Shown here: piece by piece, positions 52,901-64,000 of the stretch | How the letters are laid out: each line of letters starts with the position of its first letter | Numbering within the stretch: position 1 is the stretch's first letter | Assembly: GCA_030847615.1 (NCBI GenBank) | Contig: JAUMIR010000003.1 | Coordinates: 63,101,001 to 63,165,000, forward strand | Reading direction: 5' to 3' | Source: Gambelia wislizenii | Lineage: Eukaryota; Chordata; Lepidosauria; Squamata; Crotaphytidae | DNA: 64,000 nt | Notes under the pieces: generated by a model | Told to the model about the DNA's origin: nothing | Databases searched by the model: none | What the model saw: only the letters and a program-made list of their open reading frames with translations | Program-made: the position numbers and the translations under genes

Positions 52901-53769
52901 TTTGTCTGAGGTTTGATTCTCAGCTCGCCTGAGAAAAGGAAAGGAGATCAATCCCACGCAGTCTGGATTGAGGCTTGATGTTTCCTTTCTTTCGTCTTGT
53001 GGAAGGGATTGAGCAATGTAAAGCAAAACCTCATATGCTCTCTTTTCATGAATGGCTGGGTTTTAGAAAAGTAAAATATTAATTATGATGATAACAACGG
53101 TATTTCCCCCTGGCTCCCTTAACTTGCCTGAGTTCCATCTAAAAAGTAATGTGAATCTTTTTTTACTGGCTGGTCCCAAGTTGCCCGGCCATTCATGCAA
53201 CTGTATTCTTTAGGGATTCTGGATGTTTGAGTCAGCCTTCCACAATCTGGTATCCTCCAGATGTTTTTAACTACAGTTTCCATCCTCCCCGACCATATGA
53301 GATGGTGCTGGTGGGAGTTGTAGTCTAAAACTTTTGAAGTCTACCAGGTTGTTGGGGAAGGTTGGTCTGACTCACCCCTAATGGCATGCCCTCCAACTTT
53401 TCATAGATGAAAACTAGGACACATGTGGCCAAGCAACATCAACATGTGAGCAAAATAGGAAGCATTGATCATGAGGAAGAACAGAGAAGCTAAGAGAGGC
53501 TGCAGCAGTTTGCTTTGCCTAAGCCTAGTGGGAAGAGCAAGATTCCTCTCTCCCTGGCTAAGTGAGTGCAAACCACTTTTGCACTTTGAACTCAGTTTGC
53601 AGCTATTGAAGTAAGCTGAAGACAGAGAAAGGAGGAGAGAGAAACTGTGACATTTTAAAAGTACTTGAAGAAGCGGGATGACAGAGGATTAAACAGGATT
53701 GTCCCTGCCAAACAAGGACAGTTGGAGGGTATGTCATGGAAGTAGAACAGGGATTAGTGTATTTTTTTA

Positions 53770-53776
<7 letters not shown>
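52901..53776. other. Intergenic, mostly unassigned
   Basis: One quasi-palindromic repeat with TGGGAGTTGTAGTC at about 53235-53365. Otherwise nothing recognised. Confidence 0.5.
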
Positions 53777-53801
<25 letters not shown>

Positions 53802-54533
53802 GCTTTCTTCGCAAACGAAGATTCAGGAAGGACTCATCCCGCGCTTTCTGCAAGCGCGCTGATGACTAAAAAGGCCAATCCGAGATAAACAAGTCCGGTT
53901 GCAAAAAGCACAGCAGAAGGTCTCCTTGGGTGATGTTTTTGGGTTGTGATTCTTTCTGCGTTGTCGTTTCTCTTCAAGACTTGTTCGTCGTGAGTTCTCG
54001 AATAATGCTGCAGCATTGTGGATAGTGCGTCTCCATGCCTCCCGATGTGAGGCCAGGGCGGACCACTGTTGGTGATCAATTTGGCCAAGCCTGAGATGTT
54101 GTTTCAGGGAGTCTTTGTATCGCTTTTTTGGAGCGCCCCTCTTACGCTGACCCGTGGTGAGTTCACCGTAGAGTAGTATTTTTGGGAGGCGATGGTCCTC
54201 CATCCTAGAAACGTGCCCTGCCCAGTGCAGCTGTGTTCTCAATATCATGGCCTCAATGCTGGTGATCCCTGCTTGCTCAAGGACAGCAACATTCGTCACA
54301 TAGTCAGTCCAGTGTATATTTAGGATTGTGCGTAGACAGCGCTGATGTAAGCGCTCGAGGAGTCGTAGGTGGTGGCGATAGGTGACCCATGTTTCAGATC
54401 CATAAAGGAGGATAGACAGTACGATGGCTCTATACACACTGATTTTTGTGCTTTGCCTCAGGTGTTTATTGCTCCAGACTCTTTTGTGAAGTCTTCCAAA
54501 TGCACTATATGCCTTTGCTAATCTGTGATCGAT
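53774..54533 (-). mobile_element. AG-tail LINE copy 3, 5'-truncated
   Basis: On the + strand it begins with (CT)n, GGCTT, the hairpin TCTTCGCAAACGAAGA (53806-53821) and then, read on the - strand, the C-terminal ORF 54437-53823 (204 codons, intact to the SPS stop). Similarity ends at GATCGAT near 54533. No clear target duplication. Confidence 0.88.
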
Positions 54534-54743
54534 AGACTATAAATTATAGAACGTTAATGATGCAATTTTTAAAAAGTTTTCCAATGTACACTTGGATGGT
54601 TTGTTCCAAGTTTATGCTAAATCTCCCAACATTTTGGTGTGAAAGTTGTACGGTCACCTAAATAATTCAATTTTAATTGTTCTCAAAATGTGTGTGTGCA
54701 TGTGTACTGGCTTATAGTTACTCCATTAATTTAATATGGTTTT

Positions 54744-54900
54744 CTTAGGCAAGGCATACTCAGAGGCGGTTTGTCATTGCCTTTCTCTTAAATGTAGCCT
54801 ACAGCAGATGCTATTCTTTGGTGGTCACCCTCCAAGTACTAACCAGGCTTAATCTTGCTTAGTTCTCAAGATCAGATGGGATCTGGTGCCTCTGGGGTAC
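54744..54900 (-). mobile_element. 5S rRNA-derived SINE, - strand copy
   Basis: Read on the - strand: GATCCCATCTGATCTTGAGA, then ACTAAGCAAGATTAAGCCTG and GTTAGTACTTGGAGGGTGAC. This follows the middle and 3' half of 5S rRNA, including its internal promoter region. A SINE body GAGAAAGGCAATGACAAACC continues after it. Confidence 0.75.
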
Positions 54901-55099
54901 AGTATTTATGCCATTCTCAACATTTATATATTGCCTTTCTAACAATAGTTGAGGCAGTTTACAGTCAAACTAAAGGCAACTCACCATCGCTACCGTAACA
55001 ACAAAAAATACTTTAAAATAAGCATTATTTAAGCAAGTTCTGCACAGTGAATGGAAACAGTTATTAACACTGCAGTTCTAACAGATCTGTGTGGAATTC

Positions 55100-55262
55100 T
55101 GTAGGGTTTGCTAAGCAGGCTCAACCTTGGTTAGTACTTGGATGGGAGACTGCCAATAAATACCAGGTGCTGTGGGCTATATTTCAGAGAAAGGAACTGG
55201 CAAAGCCACCTCCGAGTATTCCTTGCCTAAAAAAATCCTGTGAAATTCATGGGATTGCCACT
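55100..55262 (+). mobile_element. 5S rRNA-derived SINE, + strand copy
   Basis: TTGCTAAGCAGGCTCAACCT, then GGTTAGTACTTGGATGGGAG and ACCAGGTGCTGTGGGC track the 3' half of 5S rRNA. A shared body follows (AGAGAAAGGAACTGGCAAAG, CTCCGAGTATTCCTTGCCTA, AATCCTGTGAAATTCATGGG). It is not a functional 5S gene: the 5' half is missing and an unrelated tail is attached. Confidence 0.8.
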
Positions 55263-55816
55263 ACTGTCCCCTTTGTCCTGCAGCAATTAGCAGTTATGAA
55301 ACAAGAAACATAAACAGAGGCACATCTACTATCTGCTCTCAAGATTGCCTCCTCCAGCCCAGAGGCCCAACAAAGCCTCTGTGTGTGTGTGTGTGTGTGC
55401 ATCCAAGTCACTTGTTGACTTATGGCTGCAAGCATGAGTTACCTAACCAAGCAGGCAATTTTTATACATATATGTACAGCTTCAAAATACAGTATTATAC
55501 AATATGTACAGCTTCAGAAAAGAACACTTTGTTTAGGCTCAGTTTGGTTTAGATAAAACCCAAAGGATAAGTACAGTTGCTTTGGCAAGCCTTGCTGGTT
55601 CTTAGTTTACAAAAGGAGATCGGGTGGGTCAGATTGTTCAAGTGGATGAAGGAAATTGCATGAATATTCCTAGAATGTCAACAGTATTAAGTAATATTAA
55701 TGCATGTATGTTTAACTTGACCATTGGCACCCTTCTGTTAACTGCTTGTTGCCTATAGTAGCTTGAGTCCTAAGTTAAAGTTTTGTATGAGGGTGAAGAG
55801 AGAAGTATAATATATA

Positions 55817-56693
55817 TCTCTCTCTGGCTTTTCTTCGCAAACGAAGATTCAGGAAGGACTCATCCCGCGCTTTCTGCAAGCGTGCTGATGACTAAAAAGG
55901 CCAATCTGAGATAAGCAAGTCCGGTTGCAAAAAGCACAGCAGAAGGTCTCCTTGGGTGATGTTTCCGGGTTGTGATTCTTTCTGCGTTGTCGTTTCTCTT
56001 CCAGACTTGTTCGGCGTGAGTTCTCAAATAAGGCTGCAGCATTGTGGATAGTGTGTCTCCATGCCTCCCGATGTGAGGCCAGGGCGGACCACTGTTGGTG
56101 ATCAATTTGGCCAAGCCTGAGATGTTGTTTCAGGGAGTCATTGTATCGCTTTTTTGGAGCGCCCCTCTTACGCTGACCCGTGGCGAGTTCACCGTAGAGT
56201 AGTATTTTTGGGAGGCGATGGTCCTCCATCCTAGAAACGTGCCCTGCCCAGCACAGCTGCGTTCTCAATATCATGGCCTCAATACTGGTGATCCCTGTTT
56301 GCTCAAGGACAGCAACATTCGTCACATAGTCAGTCCAGTGTATATTTAGCATTGTGCGTAGACAGCGCTGATGAAAGCGCTCGAGTAGTCGTAGGTGGTG
56401 GCGATAGGTGACCCATGTTTCAGATCCATAAAGGAGGATAGACAGTACAATGACTCTATACACACTGATTTTTGTCCTTTGCCTCAGGTGTTTATTGCTC
56501 CAGACTCTTTTGTGAAGTCTTCCAAATGCACTATATGCCTTTGCTAATCTGTGATTGATCTCTTTGTCAATCTTGGCATCTGAGGAGATGATGCTTCCCA
56601 GGTAGGTGAACTGCTGAATGGACTTGAGCACAGATTTGCCGACGGCAATGTGGTGATGTGGTGTTCGTCCTGTGGTGCAGGCTGGTAAAGAAC
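55817..56693 (-). mobile_element. AG-tail LINE copy 4, 5'-truncated
   Basis: Target duplication TATATAT at 55811-55817 and 56694-56700. The tail is short (CT)n on the + strand, the hairpin at 55832-55847 is perfect, and the - strand ORF 56631-55849 (260 codons) is open to the SPS stop. Confidence 0.88.
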
Positions 56694-56700
56694 TATATAT

Positions 56701-57605
56701 TGCATAACAAAATCTTTTTTGGCCCTCTGAAACAGGAATTCTAGCACAAAAGCATCTCCTTTCTAAATCCCAAATACTTGGTCATGGTGTTACTGACTCT
56801 TTATGGTGTTATTGAGTTCAACCCTTCTGATCCCACCTTTTTCTTCCAACAGTCCACATGCTGATGGTGTGAAGTATACAAGATGTGAATGTAGAAGAGG
56901 GCCTTCTCTGCTGTGGAACCATAGTAATGGAATACTGTTAGAGGCCTGATTTACACCAGTATTGCTGTCATTCTGGTGCCAGGTAGGCTTGCCAGATCTC
57001 AAGGCCTGACCCAGTTTTCATGGGTCCTCTCCAGGCAGGAGACAGCAGTGCAGTTTCGTCAATGCTGGTGGGCTCAACTCCAGGAAAACAGAAAGAGCTG
57101 TGTGCGACTTGAGCTCATGTAGAAGAACATAAGCTTGATACCATTTTGCAAGGCTTAATAGATTGGTTCTGAAACTTGTGAAGATTTTCCAAGGGGGTCT
57201 ATGTACCTACTTAAGTTAGCTTCCTCCTTTCCCCTCAGTTCTTGTGATGCCAGGGCTCACTCACTGCTCTGCTCTGCATCTGCCTTCTGGCTGGAGGCAA
57301 AGAGTATAGAATAAATGTTCCCTATCCCTAAGTAGGTGAGAAGGAATACTCCCCACATTTCTCCTTGATCTGGGAACAGCCCCTTTAGCTAAGATTTCTG
57401 TCTTAATATTCAAAGAAGAAAATATGTTTTCTGTGCATGTTTTTGATTGACAAGCTGTGAGCAATTGTGAGTGGTACTTAATGCATAGTACTGAATGACA
57501 TCACCATCCCTAGGTCTCAGGTTTCAGCTGGTAAACCTCCAGGCCTGGAATGATCTTGAAGTGGCAATCCTAGCACCAAGTGAAAATATGATTGTTTACT
57601 AATTA
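56701..57605. other. Intergenic, unassigned
   Basis: No gene, repeat end or regulatory motif recognised. Confidence 0.45.
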
Positions 57606-58379
57606 GCCTTACACACCTCTCCATTGACACCCCCTTGTTGTGGGAGAGAGGCTTGAGTACCCTAATGATGTTTTGAGCTATGCTGGTGGTGGCATAATAG
57701 CCACTGGTAGGGTTTCCCATGCCAGGCAGGTCAAAACCGAAGGGTCTGACAAAGAGCGTCAAAGGGCAGGATGGGCTCTCTAGCCTTATGGCAACCATCC
57801 TAGGAGAAAGAAAACTCTAATCTCAAACATGGGCAGATGGTGCTCGTCCAACCCTGTAAGGTCAACCATCTAAGAGAAGGAAACTCTAATCAAACCTACG
57901 ACCTGAGGACCTCGCTGCTACGTCCATGCTCGCAAGGCCACAGCAGATGAACCTCTGGTTTAAAGGGTGAGGACAGTTCTGTGCACGCTGCGCTCCACCA
58001 GAAAAATCCATTGCACAGGCTCGAAGGACAAATCGAGTACCAAAAAAGCCCTTTAGCAATAGGCGAGGGATGAAACGGCAGGTGTTAAAGATGCACTGGA
58101 AGCCGCAGACCCAACCCTGCATGCAGGCGGTTCAGGGCTTTGGCCACTCGAGGCTGACCCAGGAGATGACAGTCTTGTTCAGCAGCATCCTGAACAACCA
58201 AGCAGCCTTTTTTAAGGAGAACGCTGCTTGCTCAATATGGAGAGGGGCCTAGAAAAGGTGGCCTAACGAAAGCTCATTCCCAACTACCTGGTTGGCTAGC
58301 CGCGGCCATCTTCTGATGTGGTCAAACCAAGGCAAAGAAACAAAGGCACACACCGGCCTCCAAAGGTGTAAATAAACTG

Positions 58380-60610
58380 ATGCTTGTATGCTGGAACATC
58401 AGAACCGTGCAAGATTCTGAAGATAGTGGACGGCCTGAGCGTCGTTCTGCTCTACTAACCCATGAACTATCACAACTTAATATTGACATCGCTGCTCTTA
58501 GTGAAGTTCGTCTCCATGAGGAAAGCAGTCTTAAAGAACATGGCACCGGCTACACACTTTACTGGTCTGGCAAACCCATAACCGAAAAACATCTTTCAGG
58601 AGTAGGCTTTATGATTAAAAACTGCATTGCCTCCAAACGCGAAGCCTTGCCAACAGGACACTGATCGCATTATTTCCTTACGCCTCCTACATGTTGTTCT
58701 CTTTAGTATATATGACCCAACTATGCAAGCCGACCCTGTAGAGAAAGACAAATTCTACACAGACCTACACCAACTCATACAAAAAGTCGGTGTAGAAGAT
58801 AAAATTATTATCCTTGGTGACTTCAATGCCAGAGTAGGAAAGAACTTTGAAGCCTGGAAAGGTGTCTTAGGCAAGCATGGTGTTGGAAATTGCAATGATA
58901 ACGGACGCCTCCTGCTAGACTTCTGTGCAGAACAACAGCTGACTATTACAAACACAATCTTTCAGCAGAAAGATAGCTTGAAGACAACCTGAATGGAGTG
59001 AAGCAAGGTTGTGTTCTTGCTCCAACTTTATTTACAATCTTCTTCAGCATGATGCTCCAAAGGGCTACGGCAGAGCTTGAAGAAGACGACAGCATCTATA
59101 TACGTTACCATACTGATGGTAGCTTGTTTAACTTTAGCCTTCTGAGGGCTCACACTAAGACTCTAAACTATCTGGTCCGTGAGCTGCTCTTCGCTGATGA
59201 TGCTGCCCTTGTTGCCCACACAGAAGCAGCTCTGCAGCGCCTAACATCCTGCTTCGCAACAGCTGCAGAGCTGTTTGGGCTGGAAGTCAACCTGGAAGTC
59301 AACCTGAAGAAAACGGAAGTTCTTTACCAGCCTGCACCACAGGACGAACACCACCATCCCCACATTGCTGTTGGCAAATCTGTGCTCAAGTTCGTTCAGT
59401 AGTTCACCTACCTGGGAAGCATCATCTCCTCAAATGCCAAGATTGACAAAGAGATCGATCACAGATTAGCAAAGGCGTATAGTGTCATAGAATCATAGAA
59501 TTGCAGAGTTGGAAGAGACCACGAGGGCCATCCAGTCCAACCCCCTGCCATGCAGGAAATCACGATCAAAGCATCCCTGACAGATGGCCATCCAGCCTCT
59601 GTTTAAAGACCTCCAAAGAAGGAGACCCCACCACGCTCCAAGGGAGTGTGTTCCACTTCCGAACAGCTCTGACTGTCAAAAAGTTCCTCCTAATGTTGAG
59701 GTGGAATCTCTGTTCCTGGAGCTTGCATCCATTGCTCCGTGTTCCAGTCTCTGGAGCAGCAGAACACAAGCCTGCTCCATTCTCAATGTGACACCCCTTC
59801 AAATACTTAAACAGGGCTATCATATCGCCTCTTAATCGTCTTTTTTCCAGGCTAAACATACCCAGCTCCCTAAGTCTCTCCTCATAAGGCATCATTTCCA
59901 GACCTTTCACCATTTTAGTCACCCTTCTTTGCACACGCTCCAGTGCATTTGGAAGACTTCACAAAAGAGTTTGGAGTAACACCTGAGGCGAAGCACAAAA
60001 ATCAGTGTGTATAGAGCCATTGTACTGTCTATTCTCCCTTATGGATCTGAAACATGGGTCACCTATCGCCACCACCTACGACTCCTCGAACACTTTCATC
60101 AGCGCTGTATATGCACAATCCTAAATATACACTGGACTGACTATGTGATGAATGTTGCTATCCTTGAGCAAGCAGGGATCACCAGCATTGAGGCCATGAT
60201 ATAGAGAACACAGCTGCGCTGGGCATGGTACGTTTCTGGGATGGAGGACCATCACCTCCCAAAAATAGTACTCCACGGTGAACTCACCACAGGTCAGCGT
60301 AAAAGGGGTGCTTCGAAAAAGCGATACAAGGACTCCCTGAAACAACATCTCAGGCTTGGCCAAATTGATCACTAACAATGGTCCGCCCTGGCCTCACATC
60401 AGGAGGCATGAAGACGCACTATCCACAATGCTACAGCCTTATTTAAGAACTCACGCCGAACAAGTCTTGAAGAGAAATGACAACGCAGAAAGATTCACAA
60501 CCCGGAATCTTCACCCAAGGAGACCTTCTGCTGTGCTTTCTTCAACCGGACTTGTTTATCTCGGATTGGCCTTTTTAGTCATCAGCGCGCTTGCAGAAAG
60601 GGCAGGATGA
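58380..60610 (+). pseudogene. AG-tail LINE ORF with N-terminal AP endonuclease (broken)
   Basis: It shows the start of the family's protein: WNIRTVQDSEDSGRPERRSA, then LNIDIAALSEVRLHEESSLK (catalytic Glu), YTLYWSGKP, and in the next frame VEDKIIILGDFNARVGKNFE. The RT fingers and most of the palm are deleted. The RT remainder has catalytic FADD intact in LLFADDAALVAHTEAAL. A 12-base in-frame duplication gives LEVNLEVNL near 59280. Stops and the CR1 insertion inactivate it. A frameshift near 58665 splits the endonuclease. Confidence 0.8.
59485..59941 (-). mobile_element. CR1 LINE 3' fragment nested in AG-tail LINE
   Basis: The + strand begins CATAGAATCATAGAATTGCA and GAGTTGGAAGAGACC, the reverse complement of the sauropsid CR1 3' end. 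On the - strand, 59934-59566 reads RVTKMVKGLEMMPYEERLRE, then LGMFSLEKRRLRGDMIALFK and ends in VFKQRLDGHLSGML, the CR1 ORF2 C-terminus. The flanking AGTG at 59481-59484 and 59942-59945 is a short duplication of the LINE text. Confidence 0.88.
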
Positions 60611-60665
60611 GTCCTTCCTAAATCTTCGTTTGCGAAGAAAAGCCAGAGAGAGAGAGCCTTACACA

Positions 60666-62230
60666 CATCTGTACATGTGTGTGATTTTAAATTGATTTAA
60701 ACTTTTCTTGATGGTTTTTAACCTGTTTTCTTTTAACTCATTAAAGTGTTTAATATGTTTTTAGCCTTTTAAAATCACTTTTATTGTTTACATTTTTTAA
60801 CTTTATCAAGTGGATTGTATGTTAATCTGAGATCTTTAGACAGAGGGTGGAATATAAATATTTAAATAAATAAATAATACTTTGCAGATAGCGTTGTGTT
60901 TGCTCAGCTGTGCATCACCTGTGGCAGTGACCTACTAAAAACAGAGGCTGGAAAGCATTTTTTAAAATTTTAATTTATTATGTAATTCATTACAAAGCTC
61001 AACAAAGTAATTCTCACCACTACTGCAAAATTATTCATGTCTTGTTTGTTATTATTCATGTTTGAAGAAAATGCATAGTTTAGGATTTATAGAACCATGC
61101 TTTCTTATACTGTACAAGAAAATGCTTCTTAAACTGCCTGTAAATGTAATTAAAAAGTAATTATAAAGTATCTAGTACCATTGTTACATTTTTAAAATGT
61201 AATTCCTATGTGTTATGTTGACACGGCAGCGCACTGCTTCCTCTGAGCATATCAAGAGTACCAGGCAGCAAAAGTAGTTGTAGCAGAGGAGAAGAAATGA
61301 GCATTACTTGAAACTTTGTTACATCCAACCTTTACTTAAAAGGAGCTAGTACAGATATTGCTTTGGTAGGGAGTCCTCCCTACACTGACTTAAATGGGAT
61401 GATTCCTTCAAAGAACCTCAAACTTAATTTTAATCCAGTTATACTTCTAGAATACACCAAACAATCTATGAGCAGTGTGTGTAGAGACTCTTCTCCTACT
61501 TACTGTATACACCACCAAATCAATATTTAGCTAGTTTCCATGTTAAATAATGGGTGTACCCAATAAGTAGTATTCACTTGGAGACTTACATCATCTTAAG
61601 TGGATTTGTGTCTGTGAGAAATAGAATTTCACAATATTCGTATTCAGCAAGGGGCTGCTGTTACATTAGTACATAGGGGAGCCACCAAAGCAACCATTGC
61701 ACATTAGGACTGATGCACGATGGGACCTGATGTGCATCGGGACAATGGCCATTATATATCTTCACAATTCACTTACAGGATTCCTTAGCACCTCTACTTC
61801 ATAGCTAAGTATGTGCTGTGTTACACAACATAGACTCAATAAAGAATTCCAGCCTGTGTTTTCAAGCAAGTCAGTGTGATATAGTAGTTTTGAGTGTTGG
61901 ATTAGGACAGCAGGGCCTTAGGCAAGTCGTATTCTCTCAGTTTAGGGAGAAGGCAATGGCAAACTTCCTCTGAATAAATCCCAGCAAGAAAATCCTAGGT
62001 TAGAGGTGTAATACCTGTTAACCTGAAGGCACAAAACAGTCTCATTTTCATATTAGGGTGTCATTATTCGTAGCCACCTCAAGAGGGCACACAAACTGTA
62101 TTTTCCAAATACAGTGATGGAAGGGTTTGATTGCTGGATTCTATGCTACCCTATTTATATGCTTAAATGCTGAGCTGGGAGAACTGTTTATAAAATAAGC
62201 ACAGATTTTACCATGTACTAGAAAGTATCT
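60666..62230. other. Intergenic with LINE and SINE scraps
   Basis: An L2-like 3' tail at about 60683-60875 (GGAATATAAATATTTAAATA end) and a decayed tRNA-like SINE piece at about 61868-62005 (GTGTTGGATTAGGA, GGCAATGGCAAACTTCCTCT). The rest is unrecognised. Confidence 0.55.
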
Positions 62231-64000
62231 CTCTCTCTCTCTGGCTTCTCTTCACAAACGAAGATTCAGGAAGGACTCATCCCACACTTTCTGCAAGCGC
62301 GCTGATGACTAAAAAGGCCAATCCGAGATAGACAAGTCCGGTTGCAGAAAGTACAGCAGAAGGTTTCCTTGGATGATGTTTCCGGGTTGTGATTTTTTTC
62401 TGCATTGTCGTTTCTCTTCAAGACTTGTTCGGCGTGAGTTCTCAAATAAGGCTGCAGCATTGTGGATAGTGTGTCTCCATGCCTCCTGATGTGAGGCTAG
62501 GGCGGACCATTGTTGGTGATCAATTTGGCCGAGCCTGAGATGTTATTTCAGGGAGACCTTGTATTGCTTTTTTGGAGCGCCGCTCTTACGCTGACCCATG
62601 GCGAGTTCACCATAGAATACTAATTTGGGGAGGCGATGGTCCTCCATCCTAGAAACATGCCGTGCCCAGCGCAGCTGTGTTCTCAATAGCATGGCCTCAA
62701 TGCTGGTGACCCCTGCTTGCTCAAGGACAGCAACATTCGTCACATAGTCAGTCCAGTGTATATTTAGGATTGTGCGTAAACAGCACTGATGGAAGCGTTC
62801 GAGGAGTTGTAAGTGGTGGCGATATGTGACCCATGTTTCAGACCCATAAAGGAGAATAGACAGTACAATGACTCTATACACACTGATTTTTGTGTTTCGC
62901 CTCAGGTGTTTATTACTACTCCAGACTCTTTTGTAAAGTCTTCGAAATGCGCTATCTGCCTTTGCTAATCTGTGATCGATCTCTTTGTCAATCTTGGCAT
63001 CTGAGGAGATGATGCTTCCCAGGTAGGTGAACTGCTGAATGGACTTAAGCACAGAGTTGCCGACGGCAATGTGGGGGTGGTGGTGTTCGTCCTGTGGTGC
63101 AGGCTGGTAAAGAACTTCTGTTTTCTTCAGGTTGACTTCCAGCCGAAACAGCTCTGCAGCTGTTGCGAAGCAGGATGTTAGGCGCTGCAGAGCTGCTTCT
63201 GTGTGGGCAACAAGGGCAGCAGCATCAGCGAAGAGCAGCTCACGGACTAGATAGTTTAGAGTCTTAGTGCAAGCCCTCAGACGGCTTAAGTTAAACAAGC
63301 TACCATCAGTATGGTAACGTATATAGATGCCATTGTCTTCTTCAAGCTCTGCCGTAGCCCTTTGGAGCATCATGCTGAAGAAGATTGTAAATAAAGTTGG
63401 AGCAAGAACACAACCTTGATTCACTCCATTAGTTATTAGAAAGGGCTCTGAAAGAGCATCGCCATATCTGACTTGACCGCGCTGGCCCTCGTGTAGCAAG
63501 ATAATCATTTTAAGGAATTTGGGGGACATCCTAGTCTTTCCAGGATCTGCCACAGACCTTTTCTACTTACAGTGTCAAAGGCTTTGGTGAGGTCGACAAA
63601 TGTTACATAGAAACCCTTGTTCTGCTCTCTACATTTTTCTTGCAGTTGCCTAAGGGCAAATACCATGTCTGTAGTACTCCTATTGGCTCTGAAGCCACAT
63701 TGGCTTTCAGGGAGAAGTTCTTCTGCAATAGCAGGAACTAATCTGTTCAGGAGTATCCTTGCAAGGATTTTTCCAGCAATAGAGAGCAGTGTTATGCCTC
63801 TATAGTTTGAGCAATCGGATTTTGCTCCTTTTTTCTTGCACAGGGTGATGATGACCCTGTTTTTCAACTGCTGTATGGCCTTAAGGGTCTCTTCCAAAGT
63901 GAGAATTATGTCCAATTCATTTTTCATCGGTTTTTGTATCATATGTTGGATAGCTGAGCCTTGGACTACTCGGTTGGCACTAAAGAGACTTTGAAAGTGT
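62231..64000 (-). mobile_element. AG-tail LINE copy 6, runs off the right edge
   Basis: The (CT)n tail on the + strand is followed by a hairpin at 62249-62264 with one mismatch. Read on the - strand, the C-terminal domain, RT (63553-62543, 336 codons) and upstream RT part (63942-63505) follow. The catalytic motif is FADAAA, so the second Asp is lost. The frame changes near 62530 and 63530. The 5' part lies beyond the window. Confidence 0.88.

Larger units (their letters stand above)
57616..60655 (+). mobile_element. AG-tail LINE copy 5, both ends present, internally deleted and with a CR1 insertion
   Basis: Target duplication GCCTTACACA (57606-57615 and 60656-60665) fixes both ends. About 760 nt of 5' UTR is followed by an endonuclease start at 58380 (MLVCWNIRTVQD). 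The endonuclease (58380-58990) is then joined directly to RT at NGVKQGCVLAPTLF (58992 on). A CR1 piece lies at 59485-59941. The hairpin is perfect at 60623-60638 and (AG)n ends the element. Confidence 0.9.

Noticed and set aside
54744..55262. 5S rRNA genes
   Set aside because: Both copies lack the 5' half of 5S rRNA and continue into a shared SINE body, so they are retroposons.

Overview
This is vertebrate nuclear DNA: short protein-coding exons with GT-AG borders, long introns and dense retrotransposon debris. The repeats (sauropsid CR1, L2-type LINEs, a DIRS-like tyrosine-recombinase element, a tRNA-like SINE of the kind common in lizards, 5S rRNA-derived SINEs, hAT and Tigger MITEs) point to a squamate reptile, most likely a lizard. 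The species cannot be fixed from the sequence alone.

Two host genes lie tail to tail. On the + strand, positions 967-27743 carry the last ten constitutive-position coding exons of FARP2 (end of the DH/RhoGEF domain, PH1, linker, PH2, stop codon); its 5' half (FERM domain) lies off the left edge. On the - strand, positions 51009-31034 carry a complete STK25 coding region (11 coding exons, 1281 nt, 426 codons plus stop), with a CpG-island promoter near 52.4-52.9 kb. The FARP2-STK25 neighbourhood is the one known from human 2q37. The paralogous FARP1-STK24 pair was considered and rejected on the kinase N-terminus. The two 3' ends converge with only about 0.4-0.5 kb between candidate poly(A) signals.

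The 13-kb FARP2 intron at 1205-14143 is largely filled by a decayed DIRS-like element (about 3.6-8.25 kb, +) and an old, nearly complete two-ORF LINE (about 8.89-13.96 kb, -). The intergenic stretch from 53 kb to the right edge, plus two introns, hold six copies of one APE-type LINE family. Its 3' end is a short hairpin directly after the stop codon, followed by an (AG)n tail.

Most notable: (1) two homologous FARP2 linker exons (21788-21951 and 23489-23601) with identical splice phases, whose joint inclusion or joint skipping breaks the frame, so they look mutually exclusive; (2) a candidate in-frame 21-nt microexon in the PH1 region (16997-17017); (3) the LINE family with hairpin plus (AG)n 3' end; (4) a 59-bp inverted repeat at the DIRS 3' end with a consensus splice donor in each arm; (5) a Tigger-like transposon with intact TIRs split by a LINE with a 12-bp target duplication; (6) two opposed 5S-derived SINEs. 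All exon borders were placed by eye from translation, phase and splice consensus. Transposon clade names are from remembered hallmarks and were not searched.
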